Shown here: in pieces, positions 28,417 to 37,090 of the stretch
Position numbering within the stretch: position 1 is the first letter of the stretch
How the letters are laid out: each line of letters starts with the position of its first letter
Assembly (NCBI GenBank): GCA_023206055.1
Contig: CP065366.1
Location: 434,001 to 498,000, forward strand
Direction: 5' to 3'
DNA length: 64,000 bases
Source of the DNA: Vibrio cyclitrophicus
GTDB taxonomy: Bacteria; Pseudomonadota; Gammaproteobacteria; Enterobacterales; Vibrionaceae
Notes under the pieces: model-generated
What the model was told of the DNA's origin: nothing
Databases searched by the model: none
What the model saw: the letters and a program-made list of their open reading frames with translations, nothing else
Position numbers and translations under genes: made by a program

Positions 28417-29151
28417 ATGGCGTTAGAACATTACGCACCACCACGTGACCCCTGGATTGATATTGTTTATCAAGATGACGATATTCTTGTGGTGAATAAA
28501 CCTGCTGGCTTACTTTCAGTTCCTGGGAGGTTACCAGAGCATTACGACAGTATGTGGAGTCGCCTAGTCGTGGATTTTTCAGATATTCAGGTGGTGCACC
28601 GCTTGGATATGTCGACATCAGGCTTGATGCTGTTGGCTAAGCATAAGCAGGCTGAGCGCTATCTGAAGAAGCAGTTTCAATATCGACTGACACACAAACT
28701 CTATTACGCGCGAGTATGGGGTCTCGTTGAAGAAAAAGAAGGCGTGATAGACCTTCCTCTTATTTGCGACTGGCCAAATCGCCCGAAGCAAAAAGTGTGT
28801 TTCGAGGATGGTAAATCATCTCAAACTCGCTATGTGGTTGAGCAAGAAGAGGCACAAACGACCTTATTGAAGCTACTGCCTATCACGGGACGATCTCATC
28901 AGTTGCGAGTGCATTGTATGGAGATGGGGAATCCAATTGTAGGTGATGAGTTTTATGCCACGCCAGATGCGTTTAATTATAGCGATAGGTTAGCTTTGCA
29001 CGCGTGTGAACTCAGTTTTTATCACCCGGCCAATGACCAGTTATTCAAAGCCTTTGTCCCTTGTGACTTTTATCCTCAAGCACGACCGCAAATTGAACAG
29101 CACTTTGAAATTGCGCCAGAGCTTCCAGACTACAGTAAGCTAAAAGCTTAG
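28417..29151 (+). CDS. rluA: RluA, dual 23S rRNA/tRNA pseudouridine synthase
   Basis: A 244-residue pseudouridine synthase. In E. coli RluA modifies U746 of 23S rRNA and U32 of several tRNAs. The catalytic motif HRLDMSTSG is visible, together with the RluA-specific block LPLICDWPNRPKQKVC and the family motif GRSHQLRVH. The N terminus YQDDDILVVNKPAGLLSVPGR is also typical. It is about 25 residues longer than the E. coli protein, with the extra length at the C terminus (QIEQHFEIAPELPDYSKLKA). It is followed closely by the dehydrogenase gene. Confidence 0.96.
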   Translation: MALEHYAPPRDPWIDIVYQDDDILVVNKPAGLLSVPGRLPEHYDSMWSRLVVDFSDIQVVHRLDMSTSGLMLLAKHKQAERYLKKQFQYRLTHKLYYARVWGLVEEKEGVIDLPLICDWPNRPKQKVCFEDGKSSQTRYVVEQEEAQTTLLKLLPITGRSHQLRVHCMEMGNPIVGDEFYATPDAFNYSDRLALHACELSFYHPANDQLFKAFVPCDFYPQARPQIEQHFEIAPELPDYSKLKA

Positions 29152-29185
29152 AATGATTCAATTGATATAAACTCAAGGACGTACA

Positions 29186-30148
29186 ATGCCGAAGTTTAAA
29201 GTGGTCTTTCTCGACAGAGCCACCATCCCATCTCAAATCCATTTAAAACCGCTCAGCTTTGAACATGAGTGGTTGGAGTATGATTTTACTGCTCCAGAGC
29301 TCGTTGCTGAGCGCGTTGCGGGAGCAGATGTTGTTATCACCAATAAGGTTGTGCTCAACGCTGATAATTTGGCTCAAGCACGACAACTCAAGTTGATCGC
29401 AGTGTCAGCGACTGGCGTCAATAATGTCGATATCGACTATTGCAAGGGTAACAATATCGCAGTAGCTAACGTGCAAGGCTATGCGACTCAGTCGGTACCT
29501 GAACATGTGATAGCTATGCTGTTTACGCTAAAACGAAATCTTGTTGGCTACCATCAAGACATTGAAGCGGGAGAGTGGCAAAAGGATAAACAGTTCTGTT
29601 TCTTTACACATCCGATTCAAGATGTGGCAGGCAGCACATTAGGTTTAATCGGCAGTGGCAGTTTAGGGCAAGCGACTGCGATACTGGCTAAAGCGATAGG
29701 TATGAAGGTCATTTTTGCAGAGCGTAAAGGGGTAGATTCTTGTCGAGAGGGGTATCTGCCTTTTGATACTGTGTTGCAGCAAGCGGATGCGATCAGCTTA
29801 CATTGTCCGTTGACCGAAGCGACTCGAAACCTGATTTCAGAGCAAGAGTTAGCAATGATGAAACCAAGCGCGGTGCTGATCAATGCGGGGCGTGGAGGGC
29901 TTGTCGATGAACAAGCTTTGGTTGAGGCTTTGGTAAATCATCAGATTGCGGGTGCAGGCATGGATGTGTTTACACAAGAGCCAGCAGACAACTCGAATCC
30001 ACTATTGGCTAACAGTCACTTACCTAACTTACTGCTAACACCACATGTGGCGTGGGGCAGTGACAGCTCAATTCAAAAACTGTCGGATATCTTAATGGAT
30101 AACATCGAGGCATTTGTTGAGGGTAAGCCACAGAACTTAGTGAGTTAG
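29186..30148 (+). CDS. D-2-hydroxyacid dehydrogenase (hydroxypyruvate/glycerate reductase type)
   Basis: A 320-residue NAD(P)-dependent D-isomer-specific 2-hydroxyacid dehydrogenase. The Rossmann motif GLIGSGSLGQA is near residue 150. The catalytic Arg (in NAGRGGLVDE), Glu (FTQEP) and His (TPHVAWGS) are all present. Length and overall pattern are closest to HprA/glycerate dehydrogenases, but substrate choice among glyoxylate, hydroxypyruvate and similar acids cannot be read from sequence alone. It lies 34 bases after rluA and ends at a bidirectional terminator. Confidence 0.9.
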   Translation: MPKFKVVFLDRATIPSQIHLKPLSFEHEWLEYDFTAPELVAERVAGADVVITNKVVLNADNLAQARQLKLIAVSATGVNNVDIDYCKGNNIAVANVQGYATQSVPEHVIAMLFTLKRNLVGYHQDIEAGEWQKDKQFCFFTHPIQDVAGSTLGLIGSGSLGQATAILAKAIGMKVIFAERKGVDSCREGYLPFDTVLQQADAISLHCPLTEATRNLISEQELAMMKPSAVLINAGRGGLVDEQALVEALVNHQIAGAGMDVFTQEPADNSNPLLANSHLPNLLLTPHVAWGSDSSIQKLSDILMDNIEAFVEGKPQNLVS

Positions 30149-30200
30149 TTCATTCATGATATGAGTGGCTTTATGGACGCCAATTAAGCGTTTCAGAAAC

Positions 30201-30230
30201 AAAAAGGTTGGCTTTTAGGCCAACCTTTTT
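30201..30230. terminator. Bidirectional terminator between dehydrogenase and uspA
   Basis: Perfect 12-bp stem AAAAAGGTTGGC (30201-30212) and GCCAACCTTTTT (30219-30230) around TTTTAG. The two flanking genes converge here. Confidence 0.95.
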
Positions 30231-30260
30231 AGGTGTTTATCTTAACGTTTATCGAACGGG

Positions 30261-30698
30261 TTAACCTTGAGGCTTAACCACTAACACATTGATTGGTGAG
30301 TTCTGTACGACTTTACTCGCGACTGAACCCAGTACAACTTTGTCGATTTTTGAACGCTTGTGGCTAGGCATGACGATAAGGTCAGCACCAAGTTTTTCCG
30401 CGTAATCTAAAATCGTTGTGTAAGTCTTGCCTTCGGCAACGTGAACTTTATACACCACTTCATCGTCAATGTGCTTGTCAGCAAACTCTTTCAGCTGATT
30501 TTTAACATCAAGCTTCATTTGGTTCGCCGCATCTTTCGGGAAGTAAGATGCAACCATCGACATGTGAATGCCAGGTAATACGTTCAAGATGTGGATTTCA
30601 GCATTACTGTGTTTCGCGTGCCATACCGCTAGCTCGACTGCTTTATCAGAAAAGCCTTTGTCGTTAAGATCAACGGGAACAAGGATTTGTCTATACAT
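30261..30698 (-). CDS. UspA-family universal stress protein of the TRAP cluster
   Basis: A 145-residue UspA-fold protein (start MYRQILVPVDLND). An upstream in-frame start at 30737 is less likely, because AAGAGA lies 8 bases before the ATG at 30698. The C-terminal LGSVASKVVQNSPINVLVV resembles the ATP-binding end of UspA, but the first loop reads MPSHKRSK instead of the usual G-rich GxRG. It follows the TRAP permease gene on the same strand with a 107-base gap. UspA proteins such as TeaD are linked to TRAP transporters in other bacteria and modulate them, so it is probably a partner of the adjacent transporter. Confidence 0.9.
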   Translation of the reverse strand: MYRQILVPVDLNDKGFSDKAVELAVWHAKHSNAEIHILNVLPGIHMSMVASYFPKDAANQMKLDVKNQLKEFADKHIDDEVVYKVHVAEGKTYTTILDYAEKLGADLIVMPSHKRSKIDKVVLGSVASKVVQNSPINVLVVKPQG

Positions 30699-30805
30699 GT
30701 ATTCGTCTCTTTTTGAGCAGCGCTTAGCCAATACCAAACGCTGTAATTATCTTTTCCATGTAGTAAAAAAGCCAAATAGATTAGAGCGCTACTTGGCTCT
30801 ATCCA

Positions 30806-33385
30806 TTACGCGCTAATCTCATCCTTACGAGCACGCCTTCTTTGGTTCATCGCTAAACCAATCAAAATCAGTAGGGCAGGCAAGAATACCCACTCTTTCA
30901 TTGGTCGTTCTGCGTCTTGGATAACCGATTTAATTTCCCAATCAAAGTCAATGCCAGCGGCTTCTGCAGGGCTACCAAACTCAACCATATCAACAATCAT
31001 CTTGTCGTCAGTTTGTGTCAGCATTAGGCCCATTGAAGCAATGCGGTCTTCACTTGTTGTTGCAGAATCTTCAAACGGAAGGCGAACTGTCTTCTCAGAA
31101 TAGTTACCTTCTAAGTTTTCGCCACCTACTCTCAATTCAAGTGATTGTCCCACAGATAGATTTTCTGTGATTTGAGCGATCTCAACTCCAGGTGAAAGAA
31201 CTTTCTCTGGATAAATCATGTCCCACCAGAAACCCGGGCGGAAGAAAGAGAAGGTCAGAACGATAAGCAGTATAGTTTCCCACCACTTGTTCTTGGTGAA
31301 CCACCAACCTTGAGTTGCTGCTGCAAAGATAAGTACCGCAGTAACAGAAGAGAAAATCGTTAGTGCTAAGTGCCACCAAGAATCAATGCCCATCAACAGT
31401 AGTTGGGTATTGAAGATGAACATGAACGGCAAGATCGCGGTCCTGATATCGTAGGTAAAACCTTGAATACCTGTACGAATTGGGTCTGATTTCGCAATTG
31501 CGGCGGCCGCAAAGGCTGCCAGACCTACCGGAGGTGTGTCATCCGCAAGAATACCGAAGTAGAACACGAATAAGTGAACCGCAATCAGTGGAATGATCAA
31601 TCCGTGCGCTGCACCTAACGTAACAATTACTGGTGCCATCAGTGTTGAAACAACGATGTAGTTCGCCGTTGTTGGCAAGCCCATACCTAAGATCAAGCTG
31701 ATTACCGCAGTGAATAGCAACATAAGAATGATGCTACCGCCTGAGATGAACTCAACGAAATCAGTCATTACAAGGCCGATACCCGTCAGAGTCACCACGC
31801 CTACAACCGTACCTGCAGCAGCTGTCGCTACACCGATACCGATCATGTTACGTGCGCCTGAAACCAAGCTTTCTGCTAGGTCAACGAAACCCGCTTTAGT
31901 TTGCTCAGCAAGATCGTCCGATTTGTTCATCAGAGTCATTAAAGGACGCTGAGTGATCAAAATGAAGATCATGAATACTGTTGCCCAGAATGCAGATAAA
32001 CCTGGAGAGAAGCGCTCAACGGTTAGACACCACACTAGTACGACAATCGGTAGTAAGAAGTGAAGACCTGATTTAATCGTTGGGCCTGGGTCTGGAACTT
32101 CAGTAAGCTCAGCATCGATTTCCATGCCGCCTTCAGCTGCGTATTTTGCTGATACGCGAACCAGAGCAACATAAGCGATCAATAACGCCACAGTTACGAT
32201 AGGTGTTGCAGCATCGCCAAATACATCTTTCGTCCAACCGACACCGTAGTAAACCGCGGCACTGATAACACACAGACCTAAAATGGTACCAGTGAAAGAC
32301 AGTAGGCTTTGTACGATAGTTGGTGTATGGCGACGAGGTAGGCCTGTCATGCCTGCTTTACATGCTTCTAGGTGAACAATGTAAATCAGAGCGATGTAAG
32401 AGATCAGAGCTGGCAGTAGTGCTGCTTTGATAACTTCTACATACGAAATACCCACATACTCAACCATCAAGAATGCTGCTGCACCCATAATAGGTGGTGT
32501 TAGTTGACCATTCGTTGAAGCCGCGACTTCTACGGCACCTGCTTTAGTACCTGGGAAGCCAACGCGCTTCATTAGCGGGATAGTAAAGGTACCCGTGGTT
32601 ACCACGTTCGCGATAGATGAACCTGATACCAAACCAGACAGACCTGATGCAACAACAGCTGCTTTCGCTGGGCCGCCTTTCATGTGACCAAGTAGTGAGA
32701 ATGCGACCTTGATAAAGTAAGCACCGGCACCGGCACGTTCTAGCATTGCACCAAACAGTACAAACAAGAATACAAATGACGTTGATACACCAAGAGCAAC
32801 ACCGAATACACCTTCAGTTGTTAGCCACAGATGCGACATTGCCTTGTTTAGGCTCGCACCTTTGTGGGCAATCACGTCTGGCATGTGAGGGCCGCCAAAG
32901 GTGTAAAGTAGGAATACTGCTGCCACAACCATAAGAGGTGGACCCAAAGCGCGTCGTGTTGCTTCAAGCAGTAAAACCATACCGAATACGGCCGCAACAA
33001 TATCGAATGTTGTTGGTGCGCCCGAGCGCTCAGCGAGTTCAGTATAGAAAATATAGATATAAGAAGCTGAAAAGCTACCTACAAGCGCTAGTATCCAATC
33101 GACTGCGGGGATGCGATCCCTAGGCGAGTTCTTCATGGCTGGATAAGCGGTAAAGGCTAGGAAAATAGCAAACGTAAGATGAATTGCTCGAGCTTCAGTG
33201 TCGTTTAAAATTGCGAAGTTAAAAATGAACGGCAGCGGAGATGCATACCAAAGTTGGAACAGTGACCAACATAGAGGCACAAACCATAAAATACGGCCTT
33301 GGATACCACGAGGGTTACGCGCACCAGTATCTGATTGTGCCACCATTTCTTGCACATCTGGAGACGGTGTTGTTGTCTGCGTCAT
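30806..33385 (-). CDS. TRAP transporter fused permease (DctQM type)
   Basis: About 859 residues from the ATG at 33385 (MTQTTTPSPDVQ), which has AAGGA 9 bases upstream; an earlier in-frame start at 33430 is less likely. The small DctQ-like segment is N-terminal and the large DctM-like segment follows, with family motifs such as GLVSGSSIANVVTTGTFTIP, TNGQLTPPIMGAAAFL and GMGLPTTANYIV. The last 140 residues form a soluble PDZ/DUF3394-like domain (VEFGSPAEAAGIDFDWEI) ending in one membrane helix and a basic tail. Fused permeases of this kind pair with TAXI receptors, and one lies directly upstream. Confidence 0.95.
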   Translation of the reverse strand: MTQTTTPSPDVQEMVAQSDTGARNPRGIQGRILWFVPLCWSLFQLWYASPLPFIFNFAILNDTEARAIHLTFAIFLAFTAYPAMKNSPRDRIPAVDWILALVGSFSASYIYIFYTELAERSGAPTTFDIVAAVFGMVLLLEATRRALGPPLMVVAAVFLLYTFGGPHMPDVIAHKGASLNKAMSHLWLTTEGVFGVALGVSTSFVFLFVLFGAMLERAGAGAYFIKVAFSLLGHMKGGPAKAAVVASGLSGLVSGSSIANVVTTGTFTIPLMKRVGFPGTKAGAVEVAASTNGQLTPPIMGAAAFLMVEYVGISYVEVIKAALLPALISYIALIYIVHLEACKAGMTGLPRRHTPTIVQSLLSFTGTILGLCVISAAVYYGVGWTKDVFGDAATPIVTVALLIAYVALVRVSAKYAAEGGMEIDAELTEVPDPGPTIKSGLHFLLPIVVLVWCLTVERFSPGLSAFWATVFMIFILITQRPLMTLMNKSDDLAEQTKAGFVDLAESLVSGARNMIGIGVATAAAGTVVGVVTLTGIGLVMTDFVEFISGGSIILMLLFTAVISLILGMGLPTTANYIVVSTLMAPVIVTLGAAHGLIIPLIAVHLFVFYFGILADDTPPVGLAAFAAAAIAKSDPIRTGIQGFTYDIRTAILPFMFIFNTQLLLMGIDSWWHLALTIFSSVTAVLIFAAATQGWWFTKNKWWETILLIVLTFSFFRPGFWWDMIYPEKVLSPGVEIAQITENLSVGQSLELRVGGENLEGNYSEKTVRLPFEDSATTSEDRIASMGLMLTQTDDKMIVDMVEFGSPAEAAGIDFDWEIKSVIQDAERPMKEWVFLPALLILIGLAMNQRRRARKDEISA

Positions 33386-33522
33386 GTACTTTATCCTTAT
33401 TATTGATGGTCTGCCTTTTCTTACGAACAACCAAACGTTATTTATTTCCTATCAATTGTAGTGAATGGAAAAGGAAATGCGTTCTTTGTTCGTCTTTGTC
33501 TTAGGCTTGATACGAAGGTAAG

Positions 33523-33539
33523 TTCTCCAAATTGGAGAA
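33523..33539. promoter_or_regulatory. 17-bp palindrome in the TAXI-permease gap
   Basis: TTCTCCAA-A-TTGGAGAA is a perfect inverted repeat in the gap between the receptor and permease genes. The match continues outward with one inserted base (AAGTT/AACTT). It may be a protein site or a small mRNA hairpin. Confidence 0.4.
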
Positions 33540-33589
33540 ACTTAAAGGGTTGTTCTTTTCACTTAAGTTATTTTTATAAACGTGAAAAG

Positions 33590-33618
33590 CCAATAAGGAG
33601 GGCTGGCCTCCTTATTGG
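33590..33618 (-). terminator. Hairpin after the TAXI receptor gene (attenuator or mRNA stabiliser)
   Basis: A perfect 12-bp stem, CCAATAAGGAGG (33590-33601) and CCTCCTTATTGG (33607-33618), with a 5-base loop, 22 bases after the receptor stop. On the transcribed strand it is followed by CTTTTC, a weak U tract. It is likely to reduce readthrough into the permease or protect the receptor message, giving the higher receptor level that binding-protein transporters need. Confidence 0.7.
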
Positions 33619-33639
33619 TATAGTAGGCTTAAAGTAGAG

Positions 33640-34608
33640 TTACTTTAGAAGGCCTACTTCTTTGTAGTATTTTGCTGCGCCTGGGTGAAGAGGGATAGAG
33701 ATACCCGCTTTAACCATGTCTTCTTTTTTCAGGTTAGCAAATGCTGGGTGTAGGCGTTTGAAGGTAGCGAAGTTTTCAAATACTGCTTTAGCAACGTTGT
33801 ATGCAACTTCTTCAGAAACGTCTGAAGTTGTTACCATAGTTGCTGCAACACCGAAGCTGTTTACGTCAGCGTCTGTACCACGGTACATGCCAGCAGGAAC
33901 TGTGCTGTAAGCGTAGTATGGGTTTTCAGCTACGATCTTGTCGATCTGTGGACCTGTTGCTGAAACCAGTTTTGCATCACAAGACGTTGTTGCTTCTTTG
34001 ATTGATCCGTTCGGGTGACCAACCATGTAGATGAATGCATCAATCTTGTTATCACAAAGTGCTTGTGAACGCTCAGAGCCTTTAAGTTCAGAAGCAAGCT
34101 TGAAGCTGTCGTTAGTCCAGCCCATAGCGTCCATTACAACACCCATCGTTGCACGGTCACCAGAACCTGGGTTCCCAATGTTTACACGCTTACCAGCTAG
34201 GTCAGACACATTGTTGATGCCAGCATCGGTACGAGCGATGATGTTGAACGGTTCTGTATGTAGAGAGAACATCGCGCGAAGTTTTTTGTATTCGCCCTGA
34301 TCTTTGAACTTACTTGTACCGTTGTAGCCGTGGTATTGCCAGTCCGATTGAACAACACCGAAATCTAGTTCACCAGCACGGATGGTATTAACGTTGTAGA
34401 TTGAACCACCAGTAGACTCTACAGAACAACGAATGTTGTGGTCTTTGCGGCCCTTGTTCACTAACTTACAAATCGCACCACCAGTTGGGTAGTAAACACC
34501 CGTAACTGAACCAGTACCAATCGTGATGAACTCTTGAGCGTTAACAGCGCCAGCGCCCATTACAGCAGCTGCAATAGCACCAACTTTAATAAGTTTGGTA
34601 AATGCCAT
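33640..34608 (-). CDS. TAXI-family TRAP transporter substrate-binding protein
   Basis: A 322-residue periplasmic receptor with a Sec signal peptide ([24 protein letters not shown]). The mature start [22 protein letters not shown] is typical of the TAXI (TRAP-associated extracytoplasmic immunogenic) family. It binds a small solute and delivers it to the fused permease encoded downstream. The position beside argR and mdh matches what I recall for V. cholerae VC0430 (VcGluP), reported to bind L-glutamate; glutamate specificity here is an inference from that synteny. Start agrees with a GGAAGGGAAATTC ribosome site. Confidence 0.93.
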   Translation of the reverse strand: MAFTKLIKVGAIAAAVMGAGAVNAQEFITIGTGSVTGVYYPTGGAICKLVNKGRKDHNIRCSVESTGGSIYNVNTIRAGELDFGVVQSDWQYHGYNGTSKFKDQGEYKKLRAMFSLHTEPFNIIARTDAGINNVSDLAGKRVNIGNPGSGDRATMGVVMDAMGWTNDSFKLASELKGSERSQALCDNKIDAFIYMVGHPNGSIKEATTSCDAKLVSATGPQIDKIVAENPYYAYSTVPAGMYRGTDADVNSFGVAATMVTTSDVSEEVAYNVAKAVFENFATFKRLHPAFANLKKEDMVKAGISIPLHPGAAKYYKEVGLLK

Positions 34609-34664
34609 GAATTTCCCTTCCTTTATTCATTATTAACCCTGAAACAAGTGTAGTTGCTTCTGGA

Positions 34665-34695
34665 GTTTCCTATTTGGAAACGGCACCTTTTTCAA
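34665..34695 (-). promoter_or_regulatory. Possible promoter and overlapping operator of the TAXI-TRAP unit
   Basis: On the minus strand TTGAAA (34690-34695) and TAGGAA (34667-34672) are 17 bases apart. The inverted repeat GTTTCC-N5-GGAAAC (34665-34681) covers the proposed -10 and part of the spacer, as a repressor site would. The -10 is a poor match, so this is tentative. The rest of the 342-base gap to argR holds a CRP-like site and no gene. Confidence 0.35.
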
Positions 34696-34877
34696 TCCAT
34701 GTGATGAAAAAGTGGCTGAATAATATCAAAAATTGGCAGAAAATTACTCAAATGTTAAAAGATATAGCTAAAAAATCTAACAAATGACGGTTAGATCTCG
34801 TGTTTAATTTGCTATTGAGTTTTTTAAAATCAATGGTTTAGTGGGTTTTAAGAGGGGAGGGTATGGATATCTTAGGA

Positions 34878-34893
34878 TGTGATTTGGATCACG
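34878..34893. promoter_or_regulatory. CRP-like site upstream of the TAXI-TRAP unit
   Basis: TGTGATTTGGATCACG matches the TGTGA-N6-TCACA consensus at nine of ten positions. It lies in the gap between the argR end and the receptor gene, 270 bases before the receptor start. That distance is large for direct activation, so the regulated promoter is uncertain. Confidence 0.5.
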
Positions 34894-34950
34894 AAGCGAA
34901 TAGATGTTCATGATCCATTAGTAGCTGTGATAGTTATGAAACTATGACAA

Positions 34951-35421
34951 TTATCCAGCGTATTCAAACAGTTCGCACACTGAATCAAACAGTTGCTTAG
35001 TGGTCACTGACAAGGTTGGAGTAATGAAGATAGTGTCATCACCTGCGACTACGCCCAGTATACCTTCCGACTTACCTAGTGAGTCTAATAAACGAGCAAT
35101 CAGTTGCGCAGCACCAGGGCCTGTGTGTATCACCACCAATGCATTGTTGTGGTCAATGTCTAGCACCAACTCTCGTAAAGAGCTAGAAACGGTCGGAACA
35201 CCAAGCTCAGCAGGAAGACAGTAAACCATCTCCATTTTTGCGTTACGAGTTCGAACGGCACCAAACTTGGTTAACATACGCGAGACTTTAGACTGGTTGA
35301 TGCTTTCAAAACCTTCGTGTTTTAGGGCATCCACAATTTCGCCTTGTGAGCCAAAACGTTCTTCTTTTAGTAAGGCTTTAAATGCACGAACTAAGTTGTC
35401 TTGCTTTTCTGTATTGCGCAT
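34951..35421 (-). CDS. argR: ArgR, arginine repressor
   Basis: A 156-residue hexameric arginine-responsive repressor, the same length as in E. coli. The N-terminal winged-helix DNA-binding domain carries [13 protein letters not shown] and the recognition stretch [14 protein letters not shown]. The C-terminal oligomerisation and arginine-binding domain includes [16 protein letters not shown] and [11 protein letters not shown], with the conserved GDDT arginine contacts. It is divergent from mdh, the usual gammaproteobacterial arrangement. Confidence 0.98.
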   Translation of the reverse strand: MRNTEKQDNLVRAFKALLKEERFGSQGEIVDALKHEGFESINQSKVSRMLTKFGAVRTRNAKMEMVYCLPAELGVPTVSSSLRELVLDIDHNNALVVIHTGPGAAQLIARLLDSLGKSEGILGVVAGDDTIFITPTLSVTTKQLFDSVCELFEYAG

Positions 35422-35443
35422 ATGTCATTCTTATTCATTAACA

Positions 35444-35480
35444 AAGATGTTTGCATATTCTCGCATACATATTCAATTTT
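35444..35480. promoter_or_regulatory. Possible ARG-box pair upstream of argR
   Basis: On the minus strand TGAATATGTATGC and AGAATATGCAAAC are two degenerate copies of the TGAAT-N4-ATTCA operator half-sites, about 20 bases apart. E. coli argR represses itself through such boxes. The match is imperfect. Confidence 0.35.
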
Positions 35481-35649
35481 AGCCAAAACATCCCTGTAAT
35501 TTGTTAGTCATATCACTGTAAATGTTTAATAGAATAATGTGTTATTTGCGACGACTTATTTTGTTATTTCAGATGATTATCGCCATAATGCGAACTTGCT
35601 GTGTAGCACGGTTTTATTGACTTGCGCGAAGTCGCAAAGCTAGCGTTAA

Positions 35650-35663
35650 TTGATTGTAATCAC
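35650..35663. promoter_or_regulatory. FNR-like site upstream of mdh
   Basis: TTGATTGTAATCAC agrees with TTGAT-N4-ATCAA at nine of ten positions. It is followed by the overlapping inverted repeat AATCAC-TTT-GTGATT (35658-35672). It lies 91 bases before mdh in the 332-base argR-mdh gap, where oxygen-linked control of a TCA enzyme would be plausible. The gap holds no gene. Confidence 0.35.
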
Positions 35664-35753
35664 TTTGTGATTAATATAGTTTTTTAACTTAGATTTAGCT
35701 CAAGAATTACCCTACAAAGAATCTATAAGAGAAATCTCTCAAGGAGAATAACA

Positions 35754-36689
35754 ATGAAAGTAGCTGTTATTGGTGCCGCTGGTGGCATCGGTCAAGCCCT
35801 AGCCCTACTACTAAAGAACCGCCTACCTGCTGGTTCAGATCTTGCACTTTACGATATTGCACCGGTAACTCCGGGTGTTGCTGCCGATCTTAGCCATATC
35901 CCAACGCCTGTTTCTATCAAAGGTTACGCCGGTGAAGATCCAACTCCAGCACTAGAAGGTGCGGATGTTGTACTTATTTCTGCAGGTGTTGCTCGTAAGC
36001 CTGGTATGGATCGTGCGGATCTTTTCAATGTGAACGCTGGCATTGTTAAGTCTCTTGCAGAGAAAATCGCAGTTACTTGTCCTACTGCTTGTGTTGGTAT
36101 TATCACTAACCCAGTAAACACAACAGTCCCAATTGCGGCTGAAGTATTGAAGAAAGCGGGTGTTTACGACAAGCGTCGTCTATTTGGTATTACGACTCTT
36201 GATGTGATTCGTTCTGAAACGTTCGTTGCTGAACTAAAAGACAAAGATCCAGGCGACATCCGTGTTCCTGTTATCGGTGGTCACTCAGGTGTAACTATTC
36301 TTCCTCTACTTTCTCAAGTTGAAGGCGTAGAGTTCACTGACGAAGAAATCGCAGCACTAACGACTCGTATCCAAAATGCAGGTACGGAAGTAGTAGAAGC
36401 TAAAGCGGGTGGCGGCAGTGCGACACTATCTATGGGTCAAGCGGCTTGTCGCTTCGGTCTTGCACTAGTGAAAGCTCTTCAAGGCGAAGAGAACGTGATT
36501 GAGTGTGCATACGTTGAAGGTGAAGGCGAGCACGCACCATTCTTCGCTCAACCAGTTAAGCTAGGTAAAGAGGGCGCAGAAGCGATCCTTAGCTATGGTG
36601 AACTGAGCGACTTTGAGCGTAACGCTTTAGATAGCATGCTTGAAACGCTAAATGGCGATATTGAGATTGGTGTTGAATTCGCTAAATAA
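35754..36689 (+). CDS. mdh: Malate dehydrogenase
   Basis: A 311-residue NAD-dependent malate dehydrogenase of the E. coli type, interconverting malate and oxaloacetate in the TCA cycle. The dinucleotide motif [14 protein letters not shown] is at the N terminus. Substrate-binding arginines lie in [12 protein letters not shown], and the active-site His is in [11 protein letters not shown]. Length is normal. AAGGAG lies 6 bases before the ATG, an excellent ribosome site that fits high expression. It ends at a hairpin terminator. Confidence 0.99.
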   Translation: MKVAVIGAAGGIGQALALLLKNRLPAGSDLALYDIAPVTPGVAADLSHIPTPVSIKGYAGEDPTPALEGADVVLISAGVARKPGMDRADLFNVNAGIVKSLAEKIAVTCPTACVGIITNPVNTTVPIAAEVLKKAGVYDKRRLFGITTLDVIRSETFVAELKDKDPGDIRVPVIGGHSGVTILPLLSQVEGVEFTDEEIAALTTRIQNAGTEVVEAKAGGGSATLSMGQAACRFGLALVKALQGEENVIECAYVEGEGEHAPFFAQPVKLGKEGAEAILSYGELSDFERNALDSMLETLNGDIEIGVEFAK

Positions 36690-36728
36690 GCGATAGATAG
36701 CTGAACTCTGCTAAAAAGACAGTTAATG

Positions 36729-36756
36729 AAAGTCGATCATTGTGATCGGCTTTTTT
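36729..36756 (+). terminator. Terminator after mdh
   Basis: Stem AAGTCGATCA / TGATCGGCTT with one G-T pair and a TTG loop, followed by TTTTTT. Confidence 0.85.
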
Positions 36757-36818
36757 GATCCTTGTATTCAACCCACTCGTATTCTTTTTGTTATTACGAA
36801 GAATTAGGGTATTGGATT

Positions 36819-37010
36819 ATGACTAGAGTACAAAAGGGAATGAATGTTAACTATCTAGGTCGCTTGGGCAAGATATTGGTTATCGATGAGCAAGAGCAGT
36901 TCGCTTTGTTTGAGTCTTACAACAGTCATAAGCAATATGCGGTTCCGTTGGAAGAACTTGAAGAGATAGAAGTGCAATTACCTTTATCATTAGAATCGAG
37001 TCGATATTAA
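36819..37010 (+). CDS. Small conserved-looking protein of unknown function
   Basis: A 63-residue protein (MTRVQKGMNVNYLG) placed between mdh and ispB. The start at 36819 is preferred to an ORF start at 36762, because the extra residues look like untranslated leader read in frame. A TAGGGT lies 8 bases upstream. It is soluble and acidic at the C terminus (LEELEEIEVQLPLSLE). The pattern G-x-V-x-Y-x-G-x-x-G-K-I-L-V-I-D followed by a second strand suggests a small SH3-like or KOW-like barrel. I do not recognise the family; a gene of this size sits in the same place in V. cholerae as far as I recall. Confidence 0.7.
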   Translation: MTRVQKGMNVNYLGRLGKILVIDEQEQFALFESYNSHKQYAVPLEELEEIEVQLPLSLESSRY

Positions 37011-37036
37011 AACCCAGAGTAATATCTAGCAGGATC

Positions 37037-37062
37037 AAAAAAAGAGCCAACCGGCTCTTTTT
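37037..37062. terminator. Bidirectional terminator between the small gene and ispB
   Basis: AAAGAGCC (37041-37048) and GGCTCTTT (37053-37060) around AACC, with A and T tracts on the two sides and converging genes. Confidence 0.93.
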
Positions 37063-37090
37063 ATTATATAGCTGTTTACTTAGCTTCTAT

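Noticed and set aside
35658..35672. Inverted repeat AATCAC-TTT-GTGATT upstream of mdh as a CRP site
   Set aside because: The half-sites are in the wrong orientation and 3 bases apart; CRP needs TGTGA before TCACA with 6 bases between.
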